Shown here in pieces: positions 26,832 to 35,351 of a stretch of DNA of 64,000 nt. The notes below the pieces were generated by a model. The model had not been told where the DNA came from. It made no database searches and saw only the letters and a list, made by a program, of their open reading frames with translations. Made by a program: the position numbers and the translations under genes. Position 1 is the first letter of the stretch. Every line of letters starts with the position of its first letter. Source of the stretch: Ruania halotolerans (lineage in GTDB: Bacteria > Actinomycetota > Actinomycetes > Actinomycetales > Beutenbergiaceae); contig NZ_CP088017.1 in the NCBI RefSeq assembly GCF_021049285.1, forward strand, positions 2,863,380-2,927,379. Reading direction: 5' to 3'.

Positions 26832-28850
26832 CTATCGCGTGATGGAGAATCCTCCGCCGAGGATGCGTACACGACGTCCGGCACGAGCCTGCCCGCGCTG
26901 GATCCCTCTGATGGTGAAGGTGCGACCGCTGCCGCCGGCGAGTGCGTCGATGAGCTGGGTGCGGTCGGAGGCGTTGACGTAGAGCGCCGCTTCCCCGGTC
27001 TCGGTGCGATAGACGGCGCTGGCCACTGCGGGGCGAATCAGCACCCCGTCCAGGCGCAGGTCGCCGGTGCTGGTGCACCGCACCCGCGTCCGCCCAGCCG
27101 GCAGCGGACGCTCCAGCGGGAGCGGCCGCAGCGCGCCGGGCGCCTCGGTCAGCCCGGCATCCCCGAGGCCGCCGGCTGGTGTAAATCCAAGAACGGGACC
27201 GTCGATGACCTCCCACCGGGCGTCGCCCGCCTCCTCGGCACGCTGCCAGACGATCGGGTGCAGCTCGGCATCGCCCGGAAGATCCACCTCGAACTCGACC
27301 CACTCCCCCGCCGGCACGCTCACGTACGCACCACCGGACAGGTTGCCCTCTCCGGTCCATGCACCGCTATCGGGGAGTTCCACCACGCATCCGGCGCTCA
27401 GCGTCGCCGCCTCGGCCTCCACCACGCTGACCCCGTGGGTGGACTCGATGCCGCTCATCGACCGTGCGATGGCAGCCACCTCAGGATGCTCGTCCAGTAG
27501 CAGCATCGTGAGCAAGGCGTGAATGGTGGACTCAGCCCCGCTGTTGCGGTTGATCCGCCCATCCGGCTCGATCCCGTCCACCGTGATTCCGGTGTCCGGG
27601 TCGTACACCTGCGCACCGGCGGGGTTGGCACCGAAGAACCAGCCGGCGGCGAGCGCCGCCACCTCGGCGAGCCCGGGACCTCCGGTTGCCTCCGAGGCTG
27701 CGAGCGCAGCGGCCACCCGCCCGTGCACGCCATAGGCGATCTGCGCCTCGGCCGGTGTGGGTGCCCAGGCGTTCACCGGACCGCCGGTGGCGAGCAGCAG
27801 TGGGGTGAAGGAGCCGGCGTCGGCTACTGCCACGTCCACCAGGTCGGGACGGCCGAGCACCGTCCCGGCGCGGGCAAGTGCCTCGGGGGCAGCCGCTCCC
27901 CACCCGTGCCAGAACCCGAGCGAGCCGGTCCACGGCAGCACGGCGCCGAACGGCCACGCATCGGTGCTGGTGCCCATCCGGGCGATGCCCTCGGCGTACT
28001 CGCGCAGTGCACCCGCCACCACGGCATCATCGGGGTCAGCTTCATGCGCGGCGGCCAGCCCGAGCACGGCCTCCGCGGTGGCGTCCGCTCCGCCGGCAAT
28101 GAGCCAGTCGGGCAGTTCCACGCCGTCACTTCGCACCAGGTCTCCGACCCGGGCGAGCGACTCCTCGCCCAGTGCCGTCAGAGCCAGGTGCAGCCGGCCG
28201 CGGAGGAACTCGGCGAATTCTGCGAACTGCCGTCCCGCGCCGGCGAATACGGCATAACCCTCGCCGAACGCCCACACGGTGCGGGCGAGCCAGTAAGACT
28301 CGGCCGAGTCCGACGGGTCCGGAAGCTCCACGGGTTCGGCGCTCGGGTTCAGGGTGCCGTCGCTCTGCTGCCAGAGCACCACGCGCCCGGCGTCGGGACC
28401 GGTGTCGTTCTGCAGGTAGGCGAGGGTGCGCAAGGTCCCGACGGCGTGGTCCCGGCTGCGTGGATCACCGCTGGCCTGCCAGTCACGCAGGAAGACGACG
28501 GCGGCCCGTGCGATGTCGTCGGCGTTATAGGCGCCCTGGGTCCAGTGCCCGGTGGCAGGGTCGAGGGTGCCGCCGCCGACGCGGGTGAACCTCTGGCCGT
28601 CGAAGTCCGCGTAGGTCCACGGGGCGAGCCCGGGCGTTCCCTGGTCGAACGTGCGGTGATGCGCCAGTTCAGGCAGTGACACCTCATCGGTCAAGAAGCG
28701 CAGGTGGTCCAGGTTTGTCAGGCGCGCAGGGCCGCCGGGGCCACGCGGGCTGGCCTGAGCCGGGGCGGCCAGGGCGGCAGAGGAACCGGTGGCGAGGGCC
28801 GCCGTCGTGCCGGCAGCGAGCCCCAGGAATGTTCGACGTGAGGCGCTCAT
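26832..28850 (-). CDS. Tat-exported glycosidase-like protein with C-terminal carbohydrate-binding module
   Basis: About 672 residues. The N-terminus has a Tat signal (SRRTFLG at 4-10, then an alanine-rich core ending APAQA). Residues ~45-430 form a helical domain with repeated Trp/aromatic segments (WLARTVWAFGEGYAVF; GFWHGWGAAAPEALARAG), fitting an alpha/alpha six-hairpin barrel. Residues ~450-620 read like a CBM6/35 beta-sandwich (GGAYVSVPAGEWVEFEVDLP). The gene is the last of a sugar-import operon and its ATG overlaps the GH130 stop (ATGA). It probably releases oligosaccharides outside the cell for uptake. The precise GH family could not be assigned and catalytic residues were not identified. 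Confidence 0.72.
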   Translation of the reverse strand: MSASRRTFLGLAAGTTAALATGSSAALAAPAQASPRGPGGPARLTNLDHLRFLTDEVSLPELAHHRTFDQGTPGLAPWTYADFDGQRFTRVGGGTLDPATGHWTQGAYNADDIARAAVVFLRDWQASGDPRSRDHAVGTLRTLAYLQNDTGPDAGRVVLWQQSDGTLNPSAEPVELPDPSDSAESYWLARTVWAFGEGYAVFAGAGRQFAEFAEFLRGRLHLALTALGEESLARVGDLVRSDGVELPDWLIAGGADATAEAVLGLAAAHEADPDDAVVAGALREYAEGIARMGTSTDAWPFGAVLPWTGSLGFWHGWGAAAPEALARAGTVLGRPDLVDVAVADAGSFTPLLLATGGPVNAWAPTPAEAQIAYGVHGRVAAALAASEATGGPGLAEVAALAAGWFFGANPAGAQVYDPDTGITVDGIEPDGRINRNSGAESTIHALLTMLLLDEHPEVAAIARSMSGIESTHGVSVVEAEAATLSAGCVVELPDSGAWTGEGNLSGGAYVSVPAGEWVEFEVDLPGDAELHPIVWQRAEEAGDARWEVIDGPVLGFTPAGGLGDAGLTEAPGALRPLPLERPLPAGRTRVRCTSTGDLRLDGVLIRPAVASAVYRTETGEAALYVNASDRTQLIDALAGGSGRTFTIRGIQRGQARAGRRVRILGGGFSITR

Positions 28851-29884
28851 CGTGACCCTCCGCCGTCGGGGATCGTGACCGTGGAACCCCAGCCCTGGGC
28901 GGGATCGTGCACGGCCACAGCGAGTGTGGTGTCGGACTGGCCGTAGTAGGCAAACCACGTGCCGCCGAACTTCACCAGGCCCTCCACGAAGGTGACGTTG
29001 GAGACAAGTCCGTGGGTGTCCTCGAAGGTCTGTGGGCGCAGCCAGGGTTCCTGTAGCCGGGCGAGTACGCGGGTGGGGTTGTCCGGGTCGATGGCGATCT
29101 GCCCGCATCGGTAGTCGACATCGACGCGGCCGTCGGCGTGCACGGTGCGGGTGGCGCCGTTGGTGAGGAAGACGAGCAGCCCGTTGCCGGTGAGCACCGG
29201 GGAGGTGCCGATCTCCACGAGGTCGGCGTCGAAGGAGCCGGGGGTGGGCGCGTACATCGGCTCGGTGTCGGGTGTGCCGGGCGTCCAGTGGATCAGGTCC
29301 TCGCTGGTGGCCCAGTAGATCGCACCTTCGCCGAAGTACATCCACCACGTGCCCTGCATCTGGAACGGCACGATCACGCCGGCCTTGGACCAGTTGAACC
29401 CGCGAGGATCCACGGTGGCGAAGCTGTCGAAGTCCTCGAACAGCGGCCCGTGCTTGGTCCAGGTGCGCAGGTCGGTGGAGGTGGCCAGGCACAGCTGGGC
29501 GCTGTGGCGGTCCCAGCCGGTGTAGGTGAGGTAGTAGGTGCCGTCGATGACGGCGATGCGCGGGTCCTCACAGCCGTAGCGTTCGTAGTCCTCGCTCGGG
29601 GAGAGGATCGGGGCATCCTCGCGCTCGAAGTGGTACCCGTCTGAGCTCCTGGCCAGGCCGATATGGGAGACGATGTCGTCGGCGTGGGCGCGGTAGAGCA
29701 GCAGCACCTGATCGCCGTCTACGAGGGCGGCCGGGTTGTACAGGTTGGCCGACTCCCAGGAGTTCCCGCGGGGGCGCAGGATCGGGTTGTTCTCGTACGG
29801 GGTGAACGGGCCGAGCGGGAAGGTGGCCCCGGTGAAGATGCCAGGTTCGCTGACGGCGGGCTCGGTGATGGGAACAGTAGACAT
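28847..29884 (-). CDS. GH130 family glycoside phosphorylase/hydrolase
   Basis: About 345 residues, no signal peptide, so cytosolic. GH130 markers are present in order: NLYNPAALVDGDQVLLLYRA (~48-67), GCEDPRI (104-110, with Asp107 the expected proton donor), FNWSKAGVIVPF, and VEIGTSPVLTGNG. GH130 enzymes phosphorolyse or hydrolyse beta-mannosides such as beta-1,2- or beta-1,4-mannobiose and Man-GlcNAc. In this operon with a sugar importer it probably processes the imported disaccharide. The linkage cannot be told from motifs alone. Confidence 0.88.
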   Translation of the reverse strand: MSTVPITEPAVSEPGIFTGATFPLGPFTPYENNPILRPRGNSWESANLYNPAALVDGDQVLLLYRAHADDIVSHIGLARSSDGYHFEREDAPILSPSEDYERYGCEDPRIAVIDGTYYLTYTGWDRHSAQLCLATSTDLRTWTKHGPLFEDFDSFATVDPRGFNWSKAGVIVPFQMQGTWWMYFGEGAIYWATSEDLIHWTPGTPDTEPMYAPTPGSFDADLVEIGTSPVLTGNGLLVFLTNGATRTVHADGRVDVDYRCGQIAIDPDNPTRVLARLQEPWLRPQTFEDTHGLVSNVTFVEGLVKFGGTWFAYYGQSDTTLAVAVHDPAQGWGSTVTIPDGGGSR

Positions 29885-29893
29885 GGATTCCTT

Positions 29894-30724
29894 TCAGCCT
29901 TTGACGGCAGCGCCGATGTCGGAGGCGGTGAAGTAGCGCTGGAACAGCAGGAAGAGGATCACCACGGGGAACGCGAGCGCGGTGGCGCCGGCGAGGATGG
30001 CCCCGTTCGGGTTGGCGGTGGACTGGGCCACATTGGAGATGTAATTCGCCAGGGAGACGGCCAGGGGTTGCAGGGAGGTGTCCTTGGTGACCAGGAACGG
30101 CCAGAGGAACTCATTCCACGGACCGATGAAGGTCACGAGCAGCACGGTCACGAGCGCGGGCCGCACCATGGGCACGGCCACCGAGCGCAGGATCCGCAGT
30201 TCGGAGGCGCCGTCGATGCGGGCGGCCTCGAAGATCTCCTTCGGCAGCGCACGGAAGAACTGGGTGAAGATGAACACGGCGGTGGTGTTGATCAAGAACG
30301 GCAGGATCATCCCGAGATAGGTGTCGCCGAGGCCATAGCTGCGGGTGATCTGGACATACAACGGGATCATCAGCAGTTGGAAGGGCACCATCTGCACGAG
30401 CATCATCAGCACCCACGTGGCGCTCTTGCCGCGGAAGTCCAGCCGGGCCAGGGCGTACCCGGCGAGTAGGCCGAAGGTCACGGTCCCGAGCAGCACACCG
30501 GCGGTGAAGATCAGTGAGTTCGTCAGCGAGCCGAGCAGGTCGATCCGTGAGTCGATCGCGGTGAAATTCCCGAGCGTCCACCCCTCTCGCGGGAACATCT
30601 CGTCCGGGGTGTTGGTGGGGTTCTGCTGGAATGCACCCACCACCATGAAATAGAACGGGAACGCGAAGACGAGGGCGGCAGCGGCGAGAATGGCGTAGCG
30701 CCACCAGGCAGTGGTCCGGGTCAT
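29894..30724 (-). CDS. Carbohydrate ABC transporter permease (MalG-like)
   Basis: About 276 residues with six helices. The EAA loop is EIFEAARIDGASELRILRSV, which contacts the ATPase. MalG/UgpE group by length and by the N-terminal FAFPFYFMVVGAF. No ATPase gene is present in this operon; CUT1 importers in actinobacteria commonly share a MsmK-type ATPase encoded elsewhere. It is one base downstream of its partner permease. Confidence 0.92.
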   Translation of the reverse strand: MTRTTAWWRYAILAAAALVFAFPFYFMVVGAFQQNPTNTPDEMFPREGWTLGNFTAIDSRIDLLGSLTNSLIFTAGVLLGTVTFGLLAGYALARLDFRGKSATWVLMMLVQMVPFQLLMIPLYVQITRSYGLGDTYLGMILPFLINTTAVFIFTQFFRALPKEIFEAARIDGASELRILRSVAVPMVRPALVTVLLVTFIGPWNEFLWPFLVTKDTSLQPLAVSLANYISNVAQSTANPNGAILAGATALAFPVVILFLLFQRYFTASDIGAAVKG

Positions 30725-30725
30725 C

Positions 30726-31664
30726 TCACTTCTCCCTGGTGAGGCGGTTGGCAGTGAGCGAGAGCAGCCCGACGATGATCACGAGGATCATGCCCATCGC
30801 TGCGGCGGTGTCCGGGTTCTGCTGCTGGATGCCCTTCTGGTAGATGAGCAGTACGGGTGTGAGGCTCGCTCCGTCCGGACCGCCGCCGTTGGTGAGCAGG
30901 TAGGGCTCGGTGAACAGGTTCGCGCCGGTGATGATGGCCAGGATGAGTACCAGCGTGGTGGCGTTGCGTACCCCGGGGATGGTCACATGCCGGAACCTCT
31001 GCAGCGCACTGGCGCCGTCGGTAGCGGCAGATTCGTGCAGCTCGGCCGGGATGTTCTGCAGGGCTGCGAGGTAGAGCAGGATGTAGAAGCCGAGCTGCTT
31101 CCAGGTGACGTAGAGGGCAATGCTGGGCATCGCCAGTGCGGAGTTGACCAGCCAGGACGGCTCCGGAGCGAGTGGCCCGAGCACACTGTTCACCAGCCCA
31201 CCAGAGGAGAACAGCAGCATCCACACGCCCACCAGCGAGACGCTCGCCGTCAGGTAGGGCACATAGAACGCCACCCGGAACGCGGCCGCCCAACGAATCC
31301 CCGCGTTCAGGGCACTGGCCAGGACCAGGGCGGCCACCGCCGTCAACGGCACGTTGATCACCAGGAACACCGCAGTGTTGCGGAATGACTCCAGCACCTG
31401 GGGGTCGGTGAGCACGTCGATGAAGTTCGCCAGCCCCACGAACGGGCGCTCCATCTCCACCCCGGGTGCGGTGAAGAAGTAGTCGTGGAAGGCGATGTAG
31501 CAGGCGAACACGAGCGGGTAGGCGAAGATCAGCGCCACGAACACCATGTACGGCAGCGCGAACAGGGAGCCAATGGGATGGCGGCCCAACACCTTCCGGC
31601 GGCCTCCCGTGCGCGACCCCGGTGACGACGGAGTGCGCACGGGAGGGGTGACCACGTCCGTCAT
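30726..31664 (-). CDS. Carbohydrate ABC transporter permease (MalF-like)
   Basis: About 312 residues, six helices with the first at PYMVFVALIFAYPLVFACYI. The EAA loop reads ELHESAATDGASALQRFRHV. MalF/UgpA group. ATG 31664 lies one base after the end of the solute-binding gene; the upstream in-frame codon at 31700 would overlap that gene and lacks support. It forms the translocation path together with the next gene. Confidence 0.92.
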   Translation of the reverse strand: MTDVVTPPVRTPSSPGSRTGGRRKVLGRHPIGSLFALPYMVFVALIFAYPLVFACYIAFHDYFFTAPGVEMERPFVGLANFIDVLTDPQVLESFRNTAVFLVINVPLTAVAALVLASALNAGIRWAAAFRVAFYVPYLTASVSLVGVWMLLFSSGGLVNSVLGPLAPEPSWLVNSALAMPSIALYVTWKQLGFYILLYLAALQNIPAELHESAATDGASALQRFRHVTIPGVRNATTLVLILAIITGANLFTEPYLLTNGGGPDGASLTPVLLIYQKGIQQQNPDTAAAMGMILVIIVGLLSLTANRLTREK

Positions 31665-31665
31665 C

Positions 31666-32943
31666 TCAGCCCACGAGCCCGTTGATCTCTTGTGCGGCAC
31701 CGGAGAGGAACTCGTCGACTGTGGTGTTACCGAAGATCACTGCCGAGGAGTAGGACTCGCGGAACACCTGCCAGGCCTCCACGGAATTCGGGATGCTCGG
31801 TACGTCGGCCACCCGCTCGGTCTGATCGGCGAACGCCGCATACATCGGGTTGGCCTCGAAATAGTCCGGGAACGTGCCGGCAAGATCGGTACGCATCGGC
31901 ATCTGCCCGGTGGCCTCCAGAAGCTGCCCGTCGGAATCGACGCTGGTGGAGAACTTCAGGAACTCCCAGGCGGTGGCCTGGTTCTCACATGCGGTGAACA
32001 TGGAGATGTTCTTGGAGTCGGCAAAGGTGACCACCTCCTCGCTCCCACCGGAGGTGGGTACCGGCATGAAGCCAACGTCAATGTTCCCGTCGTAGGCCGC
32101 GATCGCCCACGGGCCGGCGAGCTGCATGGCAGTGGTGCCGGCCACCATCGCATCATCGGTGGCCGCCTCCTGCGGGGCGAGGCCCTCGGTGTAGATCGTG
32201 GACCAGAAGTCGGCCACTGCGGTTCCGGCGTCGCTGTCGAAGGTCGCGGCGCCATCCTCGACCAGCTGGGTGCCGCCGGTTTCGGCGAGGTAGAGCGGGT
32301 AGAAGTCGAACCAGGGCTGGTAGAACTCATTCGTCGGAGAGGGCCAGATGGCGGACTCCACGCCGGAGTCGACGATCTGCCGGGCACCGTCGAGGAAGTC
32401 CGCGTGGGTGCTCATCTCCGGGTTCTCCGGGTCGAGCCCGGCCTGTTCGAACAGATCCTTGTTGTACATCACCATGACCGGGTTCGACTTCCAAGGCAGC
32501 TGGTAATAGCTGCCCTCGCTCTGGTAGGCCGTGGTGGACTCGCCGCCGCGCTCGGTGATGTAGGAGGCGCCGTCCTCGAAGGTGTTCAGGTCCACCAGAC
32601 CGCCTTGCTGCACCCAGCCGGAGACGGCGGCGGTGGCGATGTTGTAGACCAGGCACGGGGCCGTGCCCGCGGTGATCGCCGCGGTGATGGCCTCTTCCGA
32701 GGAGGAACCGGCAGGGATCTCCTGGGCGGTGACCTGGGCGTCGGGGTTCTCGGCGTTCCACGCCTCCACCACGGCCTCGCCCCAGGCGATCTCCGCCTCG
32801 TTGTTGGAGAGCCAGATCTCGATCGGGCCGGTACCGGTCGCAGCACCGCCACCGTCACCTCCAGATTCTTCGCCGCCGCCGGAACAGGAGGCGAGCATCA
32901 AGGTGGTGGCGCCGAGTAGCGCCGCAGTCTTCGTGAACTTCAT
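31666..32943 (-). CDS. Sugar ABC transporter substrate-binding lipoprotein
   Basis: About 425 residues. Lipobox LASC (Cys20) follows a short lipoprotein signal, then a glycine/glutamate-rich linker and a bilobal family 1 (MalE-like) binding domain: PIEIWLSNNEAEIAWGEAVV, LPWKSNPVMVMYNKDLFEQA and SVEAWQVFRESYSSAVIFG. It binds the imported sugar, possibly a manno-oligosaccharide given the GH130 gene. ATG 32943 overlaps the stop of the LacI gene (ATGA), placing the regulator first in the operon. Confidence 0.93.
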   Translation of the reverse strand: MKFTKTAALLGATTLMLASCSGGGEESGGDGGGAATGTGPIEIWLSNNEAEIAWGEAVVEAWNAENPDAQVTAQEIPAGSSSEEAITAAITAGTAPCLVYNIATAAVSGWVQQGGLVDLNTFEDGASYITERGGESTTAYQSEGSYYQLPWKSNPVMVMYNKDLFEQAGLDPENPEMSTHADFLDGARQIVDSGVESAIWPSPTNEFYQPWFDFYPLYLAETGGTQLVEDGAATFDSDAGTAVADFWSTIYTEGLAPQEAATDDAMVAGTTAMQLAGPWAIAAYDGNIDVGFMPVPTSGGSEEVVTFADSKNISMFTACENQATAWEFLKFSTSVDSDGQLLEATGQMPMRTDLAGTFPDYFEANPMYAAFADQTERVADVPSIPNSVEAWQVFRESYSSAVIFGNTTVDEFLSGAAQEINGLVG

Positions 32944-33977
32944 CGTTCTTCTCCTTGGAGGGTGGGGTCGGTGAGCGTGCTGGCACGCAGCTGGAGTCGG
33001 TTGCAGTCGAGTTCGATATGGCGCGCAGGTTCGCCGGCGATATCGGCGAGCAGTGCCTGGGCGCTGACCCGGCCGCGTTCGATGGGGTCGGTGGCCACGG
33101 TGGTCAGGGCCGGCGAGAGGTGCGCGGAGAGATGGTCATCGTCGAAGCCGGCGACGGCGAGGTCCCTCGGGACGGACAGGCCGATACTGCGGGCGTAGGA
33201 CAGGCCGGCGATGGCCATCGTGTCGTTGGCGTACACGATGGCGGTGGGCGGTTCGGGCCGGGCGAGCAGTTCAGCGGTGCGGTCTCGCCCGCTGGCCGCG
33301 CCGAAATCCCCCTCAGCGAGCAGATCGTCGCTCCCGACGGCGCTGAGGTACGCCTGGGCACGCACGCGGGAGTGCACGTAGTCCAACGGGCCCGCCACGT
33401 GGGCGATGCGGGTGTGGCCCTGCGCACGCAGGTGGTCGATCAGGCCCACTGTGGGGGTCGCGTCGTCGGTGCGGACGCAGGTGAACGGGCTGGGTGCGTC
33501 GTAAGCGCCCAGCACCACGGCGTGCAGCCCGAGGTGGTGCACATAGGGCACCCGCCAGTCGGCGCGGTGCAGATCGAGGATGATGACGCCGTCGGCACGG
33601 CCGCTGGCCATGGCTCGGTAGGCGCGTTCTTCGGCGTCACGGCTGCCGGCCACCTGGAGCACGAGCGCGATCTCGGCCGTGGCGAGTACGGACTCCACCC
33701 CGGCGATGAAGGCGGGAAAGAAGGTGTCCGAGGCAATGATCGCCGGGTCCCGGGCGAGCACGATGCCGATCGCGTTGGCGCGGCGGGTGGCCAACGCGCG
33801 TGCACTGGCGCTGGGCAGCCACTGCAGTTCCTCAGCCGCAGCGAACACACGCGCCTTGGTCGGATCCGAGATCGGACGGCGGCCGCTGAAGGCGTGCGAG
33901 ACCGTCGCCTTGGTCACGCCCGCCCTGGCGGCGACGTCACCAATGGTCGGTTTCGCCGAGATCGGCTGCTGGGGCAC
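32940..33977 (-). CDS. LacI-family transcriptional regulator
   Basis: About 345 residues. The helix-turn-helix is PTIGDVAARAGVTKATVSHA followed by FSGRRPIS and the hinge helix LPSASARALATRRA. The rest is a periplasmic-binding-protein-like effector domain (AVAGFDDDHLSAHLSPALTT). GTG 33977 lies seven bases after AGGAGG; a GTG three bases earlier is equally in frame. Its gene leads the sugar operon and two near-palindromic sites lie just upstream, so it is autoregulated and represses uptake until a sugar binds. Confidence 0.92.
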   Translation of the reverse strand: MPQQPISAKPTIGDVAARAGVTKATVSHAFSGRRPISDPTKARVFAAAEELQWLPSASARALATRRANAIGIVLARDPAIIASDTFFPAFIAGVESVLATAEIALVLQVAGSRDAEERAYRAMASGRADGVIILDLHRADWRVPYVHHLGLHAVVLGAYDAPSPFTCVRTDDATPTVGLIDHLRAQGHTRIAHVAGPLDYVHSRVRAQAYLSAVGSDDLLAEGDFGAASGRDRTAELLARPEPPTAIVYANDTMAIAGLSYARSIGLSVPRDLAVAGFDDDHLSAHLSPALTTVATDPIERGRVSAQALLADIAGEPARHIELDCNRLQLRASTLTDPTLQGEER

Positions 33978-34012
33978 CACAACGCCTCCTCCGCTGGACT
34001 GTGGATCGGACG

Positions 34013-34047
34013 TTAACCGGTTTGACGATGCCAGGTCAACCGGTTTG
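34013..34047. promoter_or_regulatory. Two LacI-type operators
   Basis: AACCGGTT, the usual LacI-family core with a central CG, occurs twice: 34015-34022 (in TTAACCGGTTTGAC) and 34038-34045 (in TCAACCGGTTTGAT). The centres are 23 bp apart, near two helical turns. They lie just upstream of the LacI gene, and on the other side about 85 bp before orn. Confidence 0.8.
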
Positions 34048-34131
34048 ATGAGTTTGATAAAAAGTCCATCGTGAGGCGCTGCGTGGCCGCTGTGGTGAGC
34101 CCTGTCGGCGGGCATGGCTACAGTGAGGCGT

Positions 34132-34791
34132 GTGAGTTCTTCGTCCAAGACCCCAGGCCGCGGCGATCCGATCGTCTGGATCGACTGCGAGATGACCGGC
34201 CTCGACCTGCACAATGACGCGCTGATCGAAATCGCCGTGATCGTGACCGACTCCGAGCTGCACACGCTCGATGCCGGGCTCGACCTGGTGATCGCACCGC
34301 CGGAGGGCGCGGTGGAGCAGATGAACGAGGTGGTGCGCACCATGCACACCACCTCAGGGCTGCTCGAGGAACTCGCGAACGGGATGCCGTTGGCTGACGC
34401 ACAGGCGCAGACGCTCGAGTACATCAGGCAGTTCGTGCCAGATCCGGGCAAGGCGCCGCTCGCGGGCAACTCGGTGGGCACAGACAAGGCGTTCCTGGAG
34501 CGGGACATGCCCGAGCTGACCGGCCACCTGCACTACCGGATCATCGATGTCTCCTCGATCAAAGAACTGGCGCGGCGCTGGTACCCACGGGCGTACTTCA
34601 ACTCCCCGAAGAAGGGGGGCGGGCACCGCGCCCTGGCCGACATCGCCGAGAGCATCGACGAGTTGCGCTACTACCGCGCCGTGTTGTTCCCGGACGACTC
34701 CAAGCAACCGGACTCCAAGTCGGCACAGCGGACGGCAGCGCTGATCGCCTCCTCCCCCACGCTGCCCGCACAGGTGGAACCGACAGCCTGA
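34132..34791 (+). CDS. orn: Oligoribonuclease
   Basis: About 219 residues. It is a 3'-5' exoribonuclease that degrades di- to pentanucleotides, including pGpG, in the cytosol. The DEDDh exonuclease motifs are all visible: IVWIDCEMTGLD (Asp, Glu), GNSVGTDKAFLERDMP (Asp) and GGGHRALADIAESIDEL (His and Asp). The segment YPRAYFNSPKKGGGHRAL is typical of Orn. Length is slightly above the usual ~200 because of a C-terminal tail. GTG 34132 is chosen over ATG 34114; both are in frame. Confidence 0.95.
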   Translation: MSSSSKTPGRGDPIVWIDCEMTGLDLHNDALIEIAVIVTDSELHTLDAGLDLVIAPPEGAVEQMNEVVRTMHTTSGLLEELANGMPLADAQAQTLEYIRQFVPDPGKAPLAGNSVGTDKAFLERDMPELTGHLHYRIIDVSSIKELARRWYPRAYFNSPKKGGGHRALADIAESIDELRYYRAVLFPDDSKQPDSKSAQRTAALIASSPTLPAQVEPTA

Positions 34792-34909
34792 TTTCGGCGC
34801 CGGGAGCACCAGCGAAGGTGTGCCGACGCACACATCATGGGGCGTACAGGAACCGACTGATCGTTCGCTACACTGGTGGATCGCAGCCGCCCACGCGCGG
34901 ATGCACTTG

Positions 34910-34985
34910 GTGGCTATAGCTCAGTTGGTAGAGCACCGCGTTGTGGTCGCGGGGGTCGCGGGTTCAAGCCCCGTTAGCCACCCCA
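34910..34985 (+). tRNA. tRNA-His (anticodon GTG)
   Basis: Acceptor GTGGCTA pairs with TAGCCAC; the loop TTGTGGT carries GTG at 34943-34945; the T-loop is TTCAAGC between GCGGG and CCCGT (one non-Watson-Crick pair). The base before position 1 is G and the discriminator is C, as histidine tRNA identity requires. CCA is encoded (34983-34985). A TACACT hexamer about 40 bp upstream may be the -10 element. Confidence 0.96.
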
Positions 34986-34992
34986 TGCATTG

Positions 34993-35038
34993 AAGCGCGA
35001 GGGCCGGCCGAGCAATTCGGCCGGCCCTCGCGCTTTTC
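34993..35038 (+). terminator. Strong intrinsic terminator after tRNA-His
   Basis: A perfect 19-bp stem (34993-35011 with 35017-35035), loop GCAAT, is followed by TTTTCTC. It is the clearest intrinsic terminator in the window. The following 100 bases to 35141 contain no gene. Confidence 0.9.
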
Positions 35039-35141
35039 TCTGGCGCCGGGCGATATCGGCGCACCGGAACGCGTGTGCTGCCCCATCGATCGATGTATCG
35101 CGCTCAACGCGGGTCAAGGCCCGGCGTCGCTGGCAGGGGGA

Positions 35142-35351
35142 TCATGCCTGTGGATACGGACCGGGCCCGGCCCGGGTAGATCCGCCTGTGGCGGAGTTCC
35201 GTACGCTGAAGATCAGCCCTTTGCGCTCGTAGAAGTGCAGCGCTGAGGCCGATACGCCTGTTCGCCTGATCACCTCGCCGATAGTGAGAGGTGCGGTCGA
35301 GTCGACGTGATTCCTGAGGCCTGAGCCCACTTCACTGGTGTTACCCGTCAC
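35142..35351 (-). CDS. Truncated MerR/SoxR-like DNA-binding protein
   Basis: Sixty-nine residues starting at GTG 35351, which overlaps the stop of the MFS gene as GTGA. The MerR head is clear: [20 protein letters not shown] followed by [11 protein letters not shown], closest to SoxR ([12 protein letters not shown]). After this the match ends: the residues that should read NQRRY and the whole dimerisation helix and Fe-S cluster are absent, replaced by a short Gly/Pro-rich tail. It is either a remnant (frameshift or deletion) or a minimal DNA-binding protein. A remnant is more likely. Confidence 0.6.
   Translation of the reverse strand: MTGNTSEVGSGLRNHVDSTAPLTIGEVIRRTGVSASALHFYERKGLIFSVRNSATGGSTRAGPGPYPQA

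Noticed and set aside
27519-28679. 386-codon plus-strand frame opposite the Tat-exported protein
   Set aside because: Shadow of the minus-strand gene; Gly/Arg/His-rich without domain.
31546-32919. 457-codon plus-strand frame opposite the sugar-binding protein
   Set aside because: Shadow; the minus strand carries lipobox and binding-protein motifs.
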